From Sipunculus nudus (lineage: Eukaryota > Annelida > Sipuncula > Golfingiida > Sipunculidae): DNA of 64,000 bases. The DNA lies in assembly GCA_026874595.1 (NCBI GenBank), contig CM049315.1:16250164-16314163 (forward strand). Direction: 5' to 3'. Positions 41,641 to 54,817 of this stretch are shown in pieces. The notes beneath the pieces were generated by a model that saw nothing but the letters and a program-made list of their open reading frames with translations, ran no database searches and was not told the DNA's origin. How positions within the stretch are numbered: position 1 is the first letter of the stretch; the number at the start of each line of letters is the position of its first letter. The position numbers were made by a program, and so were the translations under genes.

Positions 41641-44202
41641 ATGAGTTCCCGGTATACACTATTATATTTCATATACTGTACATAGCCAATATATCTTTCA
41701 TCACAGAATACGTTATAAAGATAAAGTTATAATAATAAACATCCAAATATTTAAATGTAAGAACATGACAATTTACCCTGGTTTATGTACTATTGACAGT
41801 AAAGAACATAATCTACCATGAAATAAGATAATGATTATCAGGGTAATCAAGAACATGATTTTTTATACTATAATGAAAATAAAATAGTTTAAGCTACATA
41901 CAGATTTCATATACATATATTTCTCTTAAATCCACAGACTTCACATTTAAATGCATACATTTATGGGTATGTGTCCATTTCATTATGACTGTGATAATTT
42001 CAGTATGACATCAGTTTATGTCACATGATCCACGTACATTGCAAAATATTCTAACATTAGCCTTTTCACAAATCTATTTCTTAGATAATTAAAGGATTTA
42101 CATTAAGAACAACTGAGCAACTATGAGTGGTTATTTACGTGTGAATAAAACTTCATAATGCTGAGGAAAGAACGATAAGGCTCAGATCAAATATATGAGT
42201 GCTTGCGTGGTGATTGGATAGTGGGTCTGTTAGGAGAGTGCCTCTTAAATGCAATCACTTAAGGCGTATACTCTCCTAATCTACTACCCGGATCGTGATG
42301 CTATCTTACACTTAATTGGATCATAATAATATAAGAATTAATCTACAAATAATTTTTAAATAAATTCCTGGTCTAGCACGATAGAATAGTGGATGGTAGG
42401 CTTATCAGAGTAATGCTTTTACGATCGGTTTTGAGGCTATCAAACAGCTGGAGTTAGGCGGGTATTTTGTACTGTGAAATGCAGAGCGCGGAGAATCTTC
42501 TTAAAATTTGATTGTTCAAAAGGATATATATGTGGATCAGCTGAACAGTAAAACAATGAAATATGCATAAATACTACACAAATTGTGAATAGACTGGAGG
42601 CGGAAATCTAAGGAGAAACCGGGGTACTGTGCTCAATACTCTTTACAATGCACTATTTTGTTCGCGAAAGGTAACAAACGGCAACAGCAAACTGGGAGAA
42701 ACAGTCCCCGAGCTCTATGGCGGTAATCGTGTGGTTAGTTTTCGGAACTTTCGGTCTAAATTCTTGAAAATTGACTGTCAGCTGATGATAATACCAGAAA
42801 ATGATTTTAAGATAATTAATATATTTTGCATGTTTTTTTTTACGTTTTCCGACCATCTTACATTATAAGAAAAATCGATTGAAAAAAAGTCTTGCATCTA
42901 TTGAATGAGAAACGTTAGCTTGCACGGCTGGTTACATGTTAGGAGAACAGCACGTCTATGCTAATATCCATACCTTAAGCTTCGTAATGCCTAATAAATA
43001 ATAATATTGATGACAGTCGTGTTTTATTGTAACTATGTCCCGTTTCTAAGGTATGGAAGTTTGTTTTGATGGTTAGTTCATCTGAGATGCCAAGTGGCAG
43101 CACAGGCATAAGCTGGACTGTGGAAACTAGTTTACCCCAGGCGGCCAGATGGCAGCACCAGCACCCGGGTTCATATTACACGGTCACTATATAGGGCCAG
43201 GGATTCTACGCCTAGTACGGGAAGAAAGTGGGAACGTGTGCTACTGTTTATTAAGCTCACTTCAGAGTTAGAATTTTTGCATTAACCGTAATAATTAAAT
43301 AATTACCCAGTTATGTTTTAGATGAAATAGTCTGACAACAGATTTACTCTACTGGTAACTCTTCATATTAAATCTTCATAATTATTATTGTTTTGGAAGT
43401 AATTTACATGAAACATTTACTGATATTTAATTAGTAACTTTTTGGATTGGAATGGCCAGGAATAAAGAAAGGGGAATGGCAGCTCTGTTCGGCTATTCAG
43501 ATTAAAATTTACATGAACCATCCTTAATAATAATTGTATTTATTTATATTTGAGAGAAATTTGCCTGCCTTTCAGGTATATTCAAGATACATCCCATGTG
43601 CAAAGAGCGGGGATGACAGAGTACATAAATAATGCTTTCACTTTGAACGGCCTGGCGGCTGCATCAATTTAAACCGAAGCATTTAGATAAAATAAGATTT
43701 TACCTGTTCTCACCACAAATGCCTTATGAAATATGAAAAGTATTTTAGTTTAATTATTAATCGTTGCCCTATCACTTCTTAAAGAGTACTACTTGCGGCC
43801 AAAATAACGCCTGGAGTGAACGACTGGCGATGTACCGACTGAAGTGGACACCAAAGATATTCTTTCAGCGGGGGGTGGGGGTGCGACGAGAAACATTCTT
43901 AGCATGCCATTCCACTGATCCGAAATAGGAAAATATTTAGGAAAATATAAAATAGACTGGAGGCTTTATACTTTACAGTTAACCATATTTCATACAAATG
44001 TACCCAACAGAGAAAATACAATATATTCGGATGGAACAGACAGGAAGGTTTATATATAAATGGGCAAATATATTGGAAATGCATGATGGGCCATAACTAT
44101 TGGGACAGAACAAACGTTTGGGTTACCTATTAGTACTAAATAATCATACATTTTAACATGCATTTCAGAATATAACTGACGGGGGAAAAATAAGGTTCCT
44201 AC

Positions 44203-44267
44203 CTGGAAGAAGATTGTACAGGCGATCAGTCGGCTGGTTGTCAACAGCAAGGTCTGGGCAGGACTGA
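44203..44267 (+). repeat. Dispersed direct repeat, copy 2
   Basis: See 41575-41640. Downstream are CAGGAC and GTCCTG inverted words around a small hairpin (GTCATTAC/GTAATGAC). Confidence 0.6.
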
Positions 44268-46004
44268 TGAGGCTGCCCCAAGACCTCGTGGTCATTACGG
44301 GCTGTAATGACGCGTTGCCCAAACCCCGAAAACCGGTCCTGTCAAAACTATATTCTTACAACTGTTTTTTTGGCGGCCACGCAGGCCATGCCATGCCAGG
44401 GCAACAGGTGGTTGACCCTTGACCTAAAGGTACTTGGCTTGTTGGTCACTTTGGAGTGAAAGACAAAATGAAAGAAAAAAAAAAAAAAAACCATGGGGCT
44501 ATATTACCCCGTGTTACACACGCAAATAACAAATATATATTTTACAAATTAGTATTCATTTATTATAAAGAGCATCCTCGAACCCAGAGTGTAAAATGTA
44601 CAGGTGCCTTCCTACGCAGCCTATTTATGATTTACTTTTCATGAGAACCTCAAGTAACATGATAATTATTATAGTAATGTATCATTATCAACAACTTAGT
44701 GGCGTGCCCGCTAGGGTATGTTAACATGTTTTATAGTCAATACATCTGCAAAAATACTTGCCTGAGCATTTTGCAATATTTGTTATGCAAGTTCTAGTCC
44801 TAGGTGGATTCAGGTTAACGTCATTATTATATTGTAAGCCTGCTCTCGCTACCATAGGCATGGAAGACCTTCTGTGTAGGAACGTTTTCGGGGCTCATTG
44901 TAATAACTAGGTTAAAAGGGCGGAGCTTTTGGGTTCTGGTGGATAGGTCAATTGACTGACGTCTTGAAGTGGCATCACTTTTTACGCATGTAGTCGGCTG
45001 AATAGCTCATGCAGCCTTTAGACAAGAAAGGTTTACAATGCTAAACTTGTATGAAAAATTATCCCAGATAAAAATGCGGACACGGGTATTGGGACGGACT
45101 ATATACCTATATTTTATCCGCCCAAACCCCCTTGTCCACATGTATTTTTCGCAATAATTATTTTATTTTTAAAAATATTACAGTTTGGTTTAAAGTAGAT
45201 ATACAGATATTCTGCTTTTCTTGAGTAAAGAGGCAATATATCATGTAAAAGTTATTTACCTTGCGGTTCTTTGCGAAATTTATGCTGATGGACCGATTGA
45301 CTGCTGCAGTGCTGGACAGTACATACATCCATGAAACACTTTACAGGTCATGGCTGCGTGGTGTTTGTTAGACAATCTTTGACCAGAAAGGGGTAAAATG
45401 CTTCACTTGTATGAAAAATTCTCCCGGAAAAACTAGCGGACACCGGCACTGGGGCGGACGATATGTCAATACTTCCAAGACTACTCCAGTGCTCGGTGTA
45501 AAAGTTTTAGAAAAAAAAAATACTTCCAGCACTAGCATGGTATGGAAAGTATCTTTGACACTAACGAGGTACGGAATGCCATATCAGGTCCGGAAAAAGG
45601 GGTCAAGTTTGCAAACATTGGTCTGAAAAGGTTGCAGCGGGTGAAAGGGGGGAGGGGGCACTGCGGGAACAATAACCTTTAAAATTAGGTAAAGCACAGT
45701 GTCATACACAACGCGGTTTCGATGATATTGAGGACAAAAGTGGACCATCTTCCTATTATAAGTTTTAGATGAACGTCTATAATCTATAAAAAAATTGTGA
45801 ATTGTCTAGGGAGCAGACGCTTCCGGTTTTTCTCGGTATATCAGTATTAAGTTGGAGGTCTTTAATTGTGAAGTACTTTTTGCCAAATTAATAAAGTAAT
45901 TAAAAATGTTACAAAATCATGTGAAATAAACGAAAAGTGCTAAACAAGTATAGCATCAGAAAAAATCACAGTACCACAGTAAAGAATACAATACATAGCA
46001 AACA

Positions 46005-46520
46005 CACACAAACACACATGGACCCAGTTTAGAGCCAAGCGCCGCCGTCATATAGCTCCGCCGCCAGCCGCGTTGAGATCGAGCCGAGTCTAGCCGAGCC
46101 GAGTGTATCAAGAGGTGCTACCGTTATTTTATAAAGCCGAAGTAAGCCGATTTTGTGCAGCTCAGTTTGGTTTGAGAAAAAAAAAATAATACAAAAAGAT
46201 AAAAAATCTTTTACAATTAAAAATGCCCCAAAAAATGTTCGGGTTTTGTTATTTTTTTGTTTCTTGCCCATGAAAGGAAACGATTTAATTGTTTAAGAAT
46301 GAAAGTGTATGCATATGAAACCACCAGGATAAATGATACCCGATATTTTAGTCACAAACTGTAAAATCGGTGCAATATATCACACGTATTATTGATGGAC
46401 ATTTTGCAAGCTGAGTCGAGCAGCGAAACTCGGCCACTATACTTCTAAAAAGTCTAAAGTCAGCCGTCTTTTTATCCAAGCCAGCCGCATTTGTGTGGCT
46501 AACGCGGCTCCGGGCTCAAA
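46005..46520. repeat. GCCGAG-word-rich dispersed sequence (unit B)
   Basis: Counterpart of 16900-17460. Confidence 0.4.
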
Positions 46521-46765
46521 CCCGGTTATACAAATGACGCCCTGGTAGTCAAAGCTTAGTGTAACAGCTTTGATGCGACAGATCCTTTTCGTGATCATGA
46601 AAATTCATCACCACTCCGCCGCGGTTACTCGTTACATGTTATATCGTCTGCTCCCTGAATGAAAATTCACGCCGGATGTAAAGTCTTGTATGAAGGTTAA
46701 CATAAATCAAAGAACCTGGTGATTATCATGATTTACTGTCAATTCTGAATCTTTGTGTCCATTTG

Positions 46766-46768
<3 letters not shown>

Positions 46769-46820
<52 letters not shown>
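46769..46820. repeat. (TA)n microsatellite upstream of copy 2
   Basis: About 50 bp; absent at the matching place in unit A (about 17688). Confidence 0.9.
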
Positions 46821-46823
<3 letters not shown>

Positions 46824-46933
46824 CTAGGGGTCTCGTTATCATCAAAAGCCATAGTCAAGTACGGTGAAATAACTTGGCTGCCTTATGCATATTTAATACA
46901 CAAATGTAAAACAAGTGACCCATGGGCCATGAC

Positions 46934-49177
46934 GCTCAGCTGACTGGGAAGAGATTCGCCAAAGGAAATTTTATCATCTGAATGGTAGTATATACCAATT
47001 CAACTGAAGCATCAAACAGATTAACCAACAGGCCAAGATTGTGACTGTATCTATACATCTCAAAAATAGAGAAAAAATGCATAAACTTTAAAAAAAATAC
47101 AGGTGGTTCCACCAGTCTGCAGAAACTAATAAAAACAATTAATGGTCAATATCCATGCAAAGAATCATGGTGATCTCTGCATTAGTTGTTCAGATACTTC
47201 GGCTTTTGTATCAAATTTTCCATTATTCTGAGGGATACTTCGGAGTCCTATAACTTGAAGGATATGGGTAACAGAGACCTAATTTCAGGTTTCCACAGAC
47301 ACTTTTCATGGGCCTCCTTGCATGACAAGAATGAAAATTCTAGGTCCTGTTGTTACAATTTGTGCCACGTTAACATATGACAGCATCCTAAAAGGTCTCA
47401 AAAATAGAAAAAAAATGCATAAACTTTAAAAAAAATACAGGTGGTTCCACCAGTCTGCAGAAACTAATAAAAACAATTAATGGTCAATATCCCTGCAAAG
47501 AATCATGTTGATCTCTGCATTAGTTGTTCAGATACTTCAGCTTTTGTATCAAATTTTCCATTATTCTGAGGGATACTTCGGAGTCCTATAGCTTGAAGGA
47601 TATGGGTAACAGAAACCTTATTTCAGGTTTCCACAGACACTTTTCATTTGTCTCTCACTGTGTGAGGAATGAAGATTCTAGGTCCAGTCTTTACAATTTT
47701 TGCCCTGTTGACAGATGTTCACATTTTTAAAGGTCTCAAAAATAGAGAAAACAATACGTAAAAAAATTAAAAAATACAGGTGGCGCCACCAGTCTGCAGA
47801 CACTGATGAAACATCTTATGATCAAATTGTATGCAAAAAATAATGACCGTCAGTGATGTAGTTAATAAGAAATTGAAGTTTTTGTATGAAATTTTTCACT
47901 ATTCTGGGGGGGGGGGGGTACTTTGGGGCCCCATAGCTCGAAGTATATGGGTAACAGAGACCTAATTTCAGGTTTCCATGGAAACTTTTCATAGGTTTCT
48001 CAGTGTGTCAAGAATTAAGATTCTAGGTCCAGTCTTTACGATTTGTGCCCTGTTTACAGATGTTCACATTTTTAAAGGTCTCAAAAATAGAGAAAAAAAA
48101 TCGTAAAAAAATCGAAAAATACAGGTGGCGCCACCAGTCTTCAGGAACTGATGAAACTTCTCATGATCAATATGTATGCAAAAAATCATGACCATCAGTG
48201 ATGTAGATATTGAAGTTTTTGTATGAATTTTTTTAATATTCTGGGGGGTACTTTGGGCCCCATAGCTCGAAGGATATGGGTAACAGAGACCTAATTTCTG
48301 GTTTCCAAGGAGATTTTTTTCATGGACCTCTCAGAATGTAAAGTTACAAGTTTCTAGGTCCAGCGGTTACGATTTGTGCCAGGTTAACGGACAGACGGAC
48401 GCACAGACAGACGGACGGACAGACGGACGACGGACAAAGAGTGATCGCTATAGCTCAGATGACTTACAGTCAGCTGAGCTAAAAATCGAAAAATACAGGT
48501 GGCGCCACCAGTCTGCAGACACTGATGAAACATCTCATGATCAATATGTATGCAAAAAATCATGACCATCAGTGATGTAGTTAATGAGGTATTAAAGTTT
48601 TTTTTATGAAATTTTCACTATTCTGGGGGGTACTTTGGGGCCCCTTAGCTTAAAGAATATGGGTAACAGAGACCTAAATTCTGGTTTCCATGGAGACTTT
48701 CCATAGGTATCTCAGAATGTCAAGTATGAAGATTCTAGGTCCAGTCTTTACGATTTGTGCCCTGTTAACAGATGTCCACATTTTAAAGGTCTCAAAAATA
48801 GAGAAAACAATTCGTAAAAAGTAAAAAAAATACAGGTGGCGCCACCAGTCTGCAGGAACTGATGGAACATCTCATGATCAATATGTATGCCAAAAATCAT
48901 GACCATCAGTGATGTAGTTAATGAGATATTGTATGAAATTTTTCACTATTCTGGGGGGTACTTTGGGGCCCCATAGCTCAATGGATATGGGTAACAGAGA
49001 CCTAATTCCAGGTTTCCATGGAGATTTTTTCATGGACCTCTCTGGATGTAAAGTAAGAAGATCCCAGGTCCAGTGGTTACGATTTGTGCCTTGTTAACGG
49101 ACAGACGGCCGGATGGCCGGACGGACGACGGACAAAGAGTGATCGCTATAGCTCAGATGACTTACAGTCAGCTGAGC
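46934..49177. mobile_element. 2.2-kb TIR element made of ~340-bp tandem repeats (upstream of copy 2)
   Basis: The ends are GCTCAGCTGACT and its exact inverse AGTCAGCTGAGC. Inside are about six units of roughly 340 bp. Each has CAGGTGGCGCCACCAGTCTG (first two units: GGTGGTTCCACC), an ATATGGGTAACAGAGACCTA block and a GATTCTAGGTCCAGT block. Two units end with a GACG-rich tract followed by AAAGAGTGATCGCTATAGCT and the element terminus. Unit A lacks it, so it entered between promoter-repeat units of copy 2. There is no transposase and no clear target duplication. Confidence 0.65.
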
Positions 49178-49186
49178 TAAAAAGCA

Positions 49187-49660
49187 GCCAAAAGGAATGA
49201 ACTAGGAAGTCAGGCGTTTTAAAGAATCTGGTATAATTATCATGATTCACTGTCAAAACTCTTTGTGTCCATTTAATTTATATCTATAGACCTAATATCC
49301 CAAGGGGTGTCCATTTCATCAAAAGGCATAAACAAAAACGATGAAATAATAGCACTGCCTATTAATAATGCAGATTAAATACACAGATGTAAAAAAAAAA
49401 AAAAAAAAAGGGAAACCAATAGGAATGAACTAGGAAATGGGCGTTTTCAGAGAACCTGGTAATTATCATGATCGACTGCCAAATCTGACTCTTTGTGTCC
49501 ATCTGATTTATATCTATTGACCTAAAATTCCAAGGGGACTCGTTTTCATCAAAAGGCATGGTGAAAAACGATGAACTAAGTATAAGACTGCCTATTAATT
49601 AAGCAGATTAAATACACAGATGTAAAAAAGAACAACCAATTGGAATGAACTAGGAAGTCA
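49187..49660 (+). promoter_or_regulatory. Tandem promoter repeats upstream of pseudogene copy 2
   Basis: GGAATGAACTAGG occurs at 49194, 49422 and 49642, with the same internal words as in unit A. A further unit lies at about 46715-46915 beyond the 2.2-kb insertion. Copy 2 therefore has more units than copy 1. Confidence 0.55.
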
Positions 49661-49678
49661 GGTGATTAAAATCCATTT

Positions 49679-49687
49679 TATATAAAA
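49679..49687 (+). promoter_or_regulatory. TATA box, copy 2
   Basis: TATATAAAA 56 bp before the ATG, conserved with copy 1. CCAAT lies at 49636-49640. Confidence 0.6.
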
Positions 49688-49742
49688 TGCTTTGATATAG
49701 CAGCGGTTCATTACATGCTAAGTGGCTGAAGAAATCAACAAC

Positions 49743-49836
49743 ATGAAGGTATTTCTGGCCGTCGTTCTTGCTGTATTTGTTGTCAATCACGTGACGTCAG
49801 CCCCCCGACAGAAGAGGGACGACTTCATTGTAGGAG
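49743..49836 (+). pseudogene. Copy 2 exon 1 (intact signal peptide)
   Basis: Encodes the same signal peptide, RQKR and IVGG as copy 1 with two substitutions. Donor GTATGG. Confidence 0.8.
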
Positions 49837-51780
49837 GTATGGTTCTTTTGTGTTTTCTTTAATAAATAAAATTAGTTTAATAATTATTTTACTTAAATAC
49901 TGTGTCATTGCATCATATGTTGTGTTGCTTTGTTTGTATATGATGTGTCTGTATATGGTATGTCCGTGTTTGTGTGTATTCCTACAATGTATCCTCATTC
50001 TTCAGTCATGAGTAGTCCAGCGAAGATTAGTGTCAAGCAGTAACGTTATTTTTCTTAGTTTCAGGGGACTTTTCGTGTGAGAATCGCAGTTTAAAATTAT
50101 CGGACATTTATCATGATCCTCAGGGAATATCCTTTTGTTCGTCCTTAATATATAAATATATTTTAACTGTCATGGTATAGTGTCTTTTAATATAGGTTCT
50201 GCACGTTTATGTGATTTTTTTTTAAATTGGCACCTAGGAGTAATACCTGCTTGAAGGTACCTGATTTTTGTCATTTTGTTAAGTAAGGCTACTGCTGGCC
50301 GGAAAATGCTAGCCGGGAGAATAAGAACAACTGGACATTAAATCTCAGACACCAAAACTTGTCTATGCTAGCAAATTCCAACTCATGCCTTCATGAGTAG
50401 GAATTTTATTACTAAAATAAATATTCTGTTCATGCCGGATCGTTAGTAATTATATTTCCCATTGAATCAAATGAACAAAAACATTGTAACACACACGGTG
50501 TGATTTTGCAAGACAGCTTGTTGTGCAAGTTACATTCATAGCCCCATGCAAATAAGGAATACTTATGAATCAAGCAGAAAAGCCCTGATCCTGTCTGGAG
50601 GTGTGACAGCGGATATATGATTACAATTTTTTTTGCTCAAAATGGTAGTCCTGGACCTATATTTTTATGATCAAGCTGATGCCACTCTGGTATTCTTGGG
50701 GAAATGTGTTTAGAACGTTCTTACATTTTGAATTTTAAAAATGAAAAAAAAAAAAGATAAAGAGAGTCCCGTTTTGACGATAATAAATCCCCCGTTAACA
50801 TACTTATGCACATCTAACGGCATTTTAGACGTATCCTTGGTCTTATTCAATCCAAATTTATCGTCATCTTGGATTTTGTTCAAATTTTGATTAAAAAAAA
50901 AAAAATAAAAAAAATATGCAAATATGTTGATATTCAAAGTTTCTAGGCATTTTGTGTTCTGGAATTAGGGTTAGCTCAAAGCATCGAAAGCATTTACTTA
51001 GCAGAATTCTGTGTTTTGAACTTAAAATAAAAACAAAAATATCGTTAAATCGAAGATATGTGGATCTTTCCAATTTCCTTGGCATTTTCTGTTTAACCGA
51101 GGGGATGCATGAACTGAAAATAACTTTAGTGTAGTAAACTCATTATAATTAGTGCCAAACGTGCATTTCTAATTAAAAATAAAGGGTTTTAAAATTTTAA
51201 TTGTTAATAATTTAAATATTTGCCAACTTTTGCCTTTAAATCATTTCAAATAGATAAATGTATGGCGCACAACATAAGTTTAAATTATTTTGTATACCAA
51301 ATTCATTTAAACAGGTTGCTACACTTTATTTTGCTTTAAACTGTAAAATTACTTTTTATTTCGTTAATTTTATCCTTAAACGTTGCAATAATGAATAAAT
51401 ACGCAATTTAATGAAAATCTTTCAGGCATTTTGTGCTGAGCGTTAGAAAAACACAGATGATGCACAAATTGGTAAAAGAATAATTTCCTCTGTAGACACT
51501 TCCACTGACTCTATAGGCGCTACTATTATTTTATCCCGGAAGTTCTGATGATAGATTTAAATATAATCTCGTTCGTTTTAGTTCAATATATTGATAATGA
51601 GTGGTTGTACTGTAAAATTGGTTCATGGATGTCTGCTTTGTATTTTTTTTATCATAGAGCTCGCAAGATTTTATATTTATTAATTTAACATGGCTATACA
51701 GAATGGCGAAAAGGTTGTAAAACCTGATATATCCCAAGGAGAGTTGCATCTTATAAAAAATTGCATGTTCAAAAAACATT

Positions 51781-51861
<81 letters not shown>
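51781..51861. repeat. (TA)n microsatellite, intron 1 of copy 2
   Basis: About 80 bp. It is followed by TTAGTGGTGGGCCGATCATCG, a sequence resembling the end of an hAT-type MITE, but no matching opposite end was found. The block about 51310-52370 is absent from unit A. Confidence 0.85.
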
Positions 51862-51865
<4 letters not shown>

Positions 51866-54173
51866 TGGTGGGCCGATCATCGAGTTTTATCGAAAGTCAG
51901 TCTGTTTGCTGCCACTTTTAAGCGCTCGATTACCAAAGGCAACTATCGATTACATCATAATAATGATTGTTTTCTTTCCAAAATGCCTTATAGTTATAGG
52001 CAAAAATGATTTTCCTTTTTTTACCACATTTCGCGCTTCATATAATGAGTCTGTGTTCCAAAATAACTTCCGTATGTAACTGAGTATGACACAGTAGATC
52101 CGAGAACGGAGGACTTATTAAACTTATTATCTGTGAACTCGCAGCGAGCTGCAGATTGGCGGAGAGTTTTCTAACGAGATGTACATTGCAAATATGGGCG
52201 GGAAGGCGTTAAAATACTCCATAAATTCTCCAGTTCTATGCCAATATTGCGAGATTCTCTTAGAAATAATCTATTCAACCGATGCCAGGTGCAGCTGTTT
52301 AGACCGTCCTTAAAAAATTCTTTGTTCGGGCTATCCCGGCCGGTCGAGTATTGGATTTAAGCTGGATTTCTTCTTCTGACATATTATGACATTTTCAAAC
52401 CCTTACCCCCAAGACACATTAAGTAAATTCAGATTTTTGGAAGTTGGTACATTAATAAGGATATTTATATATACAGTATTTATTTACTAATACATTTTAA
52501 GTTACACTACATAAATCTCAAAATATAATGCCCCCTTGTAGAAAAAAGAATCTTTTTTTATTTCCCCTCAGATGTGTTTTATTTATGTAATTAATTAGAG
52601 TGGATCGTGTAACTACTTTTTTCAGTTAAAGCAGGGAAAAATGACATTTTTTATGATGCCTATATTATCAGAATGTTATAAATATTTTGTTACAACACAG
52701 GATTCATCATTTCTTTAACCCTGCAAATGGTACCAATGTAGCTTGATAAAAACGGTCACATTTTTAAATCATAATAATTCCTTTAGATAATATGATAATA
52801 TTTTGATTCCTAGGCACAAAAAAATAATTGCTATGATACTTGATAACCCCAGGAAGAACAATCATGCCCATAGGATGGTCGTTTATTACCCGTGATATAA
52901 AATTTTAAGTTTCTTTTCTGTATAAATAACTTGGACCACATGTGATATAGCTCCCGAACGTTTACCCTGTTTATTTTTCTACACTTAAATCGTCCATTCC
53001 AGAAATAGTCAGAAAACATATAATATAAGTTGAAATCAGCCTTATTCTGCTAAAGAATTCTGCTATTTTGTATGTCAGTCGTAATGAGATTTTTTGAAGG
53101 TCGGCTATCTGAAGGCCTTACATATTCAACAAACTGTCGAAAGAAGTAAAAGTAACAGTGTCTCTTAACAATAACTCTGTTTTTATTTACCCTGCAGTTT
53201 TTACTTCTGTATTGCCACAATTCCCATTTTAAAGATCAACTTTGCCCGCTGCATACTGTTTTTAGGGTTTCATAGCCGCCATCTTGAATGATGGCTCCAA
53301 AACGAAGATTCTTCAAGGAAGACGTGGTAGCACCCGTTTTGTTCATGGTCTGTATGGACGAGCTTTTACCACTTTTTGAAATAAAATTGTAGACATATCG
53401 GGTAAAAGCATCATCCATTCTCTGATTTTTTCTAAATATTTACAGACGTCATTTTGGATTTTGACTAAAAAATTGCCTAAGGGTGACAAAATGGCATCAT
53501 CTTGATTCATGATCTGCGGACCATTGTTTACCATTTAATGCAATAAAATTGTAATCATACCTAATGTCATACCTATGGCTGGTATCTCCTTGACTACGTG
53601 GTGTTGTTCTGGTAAGAACAGTAGGTTAAAAAAACCGGTTGCCATGGCAAACGCGTTCCTAGCTTATTGGGATACTTTTGTTAAATCACGGGCATACATA
53701 TACTGACAGACGAATAAAAACGTAATCGACCACATCAGAAACATCGTTTATCACGGATTTCTTCACCTCTGCCACTGTCAAATTTTGCGAATCAAACAGA
53801 ATATAAAAATAAAGCTTTCAATAAAAATATCATGAAGATTAAACTCTACTCTGCTCATCGCTTCGTATTTTAAATCAGCTTTTGAAAGACTGTCATATCG
53901 GTTTCATAGTCCTCGGTCATATCCAGTATCTGTGAAAGTGATTCATCGTCTTGTTCTCAGATAATGCTCGTTGTTTCTGTTACTCGTTATTTACACTGTT
54001 GGACTTAAAGATAACCAATCTAAGCGCGGGGGATTGCAACAAAAAAGCTGCACAAAATATAGTAAAATAAACCTGAATATCCAAAGTGGGATTTGGCAAG
54101 GGTACATGAAGGGTATGCCGCTAGTATACTATTCACTGCCTCGTTTCCATATCGCTGTTAGTTTTAATTAGTT

Positions 54174-54287
54174 ATGCTGATTATAGATACTGAACATCAG
54201 ATATATACGTGATGCTGATTATAGATACTGAACATCAGATATATACGTGATGCTGATTATAGATACTGAACATCAGATATATACGTG
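54174..54287 (+). repeat. 38-bp tandem repeat, 3 copies (before exon 2 of copy 2)
   Basis: Three identical units of ATGCTGATTATAGATACTGA and 18 more bases. Copy 1 has a single related unit at about 21251. Confidence 0.85.
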
Positions 54288-54382
54288 ATGTTTGATGGAA
54301 CTCGTGCGAACGAGATATTTTTTTTCATGTTCTTATAATACAATAGATTGTTTATTTAATGTCTTTCTCTTTATTTTGTTAG

Positions 54383-54539
54383 GTGTACAACTTCCAGCAG
54401 GATACATGTCCAATGCCATAATGTACATCAGCTTCGCAAGATTCCCATCGAGTCCAGCATGCACTGGGGCGTTCATTTCCCCCAGGGTCATTGTCACTTG
54501 TGCCGCCTGCGTAGTAGGGCAGACTACAGGCTCAATTAT
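54383..54539 (+). pseudogene. Copy 2 exon 2 (intact frame)
   Basis: Differs from copy 1 by two codons (ALV to AIM). VTCAAC is conserved, so the His57 loss is shared. Confidence 0.85.
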
Positions 54540-54612
54540 GTAAGTTCAAACACATTAACATCTTCTGGTCTTAGTCTACTCTAAGATTTGTCTCAGGAAT
54601 GTGTGTAAACGC

Positions 54613-54817
54613 CCGTCTTATTAATGGGTCGTACTATGGTATTAGGAGCGGCTATCTGTCTTATTAACGGGTCGTACAATGGTATGAGTAGCGGCTATCT
54701 GTCTTATTAACGGGTCGTACAATGGTATGAGTAGCGGCTATCTGTCTTATTAACGGGTCGTACTATGGTTTTAGCAGCGGCTATCCGTCTTATTAACAGA
54801 TCGTATTATGGTATTAT
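54613..54817 (+). repeat. 43-bp minisatellite, about 5 copies (intron 2, copy 2)
   Basis: Same unit and position as 21600-22892, but short. Confidence 0.85.

Larger units (their letters stand above)
40854..46000. other. Unit B-specific and intergenic DNA
   Basis: No gene recognised. It contains (TA)n at 41268-41309, a 65-bp dispersed direct repeat (41575-41640 and 44203-44267) and a hairpin at 42230-42279 with TTAGGAGAGT arms. Homology with unit A resumes near 44740 and again near 45570. Small open frames have no recognisable domain. Confidence 0.35.

Noticed and set aside
44203-44350. Possible third hammerhead (CTGATGA near 44262, GAAA near 44330, CAGGAC/GTCCTG pairing)
   Set aside because: Stem I is out of register by one base, stem II is not canonical and stem III has no loop; the inverted words are more simply a dispersed repeat.
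47810-48890. CTGATGAAAC words in the 340-bp repeats as ribozymes
   Set aside because: CTGATGA runs straight into AAC with no stem II, so no hammerhead fold is possible.
51680-52079. Frames of poly-Ile-Tyr over TA repeats (also at 25432-25659)
   Set aside because: They are translations of (TA)n microsatellites.
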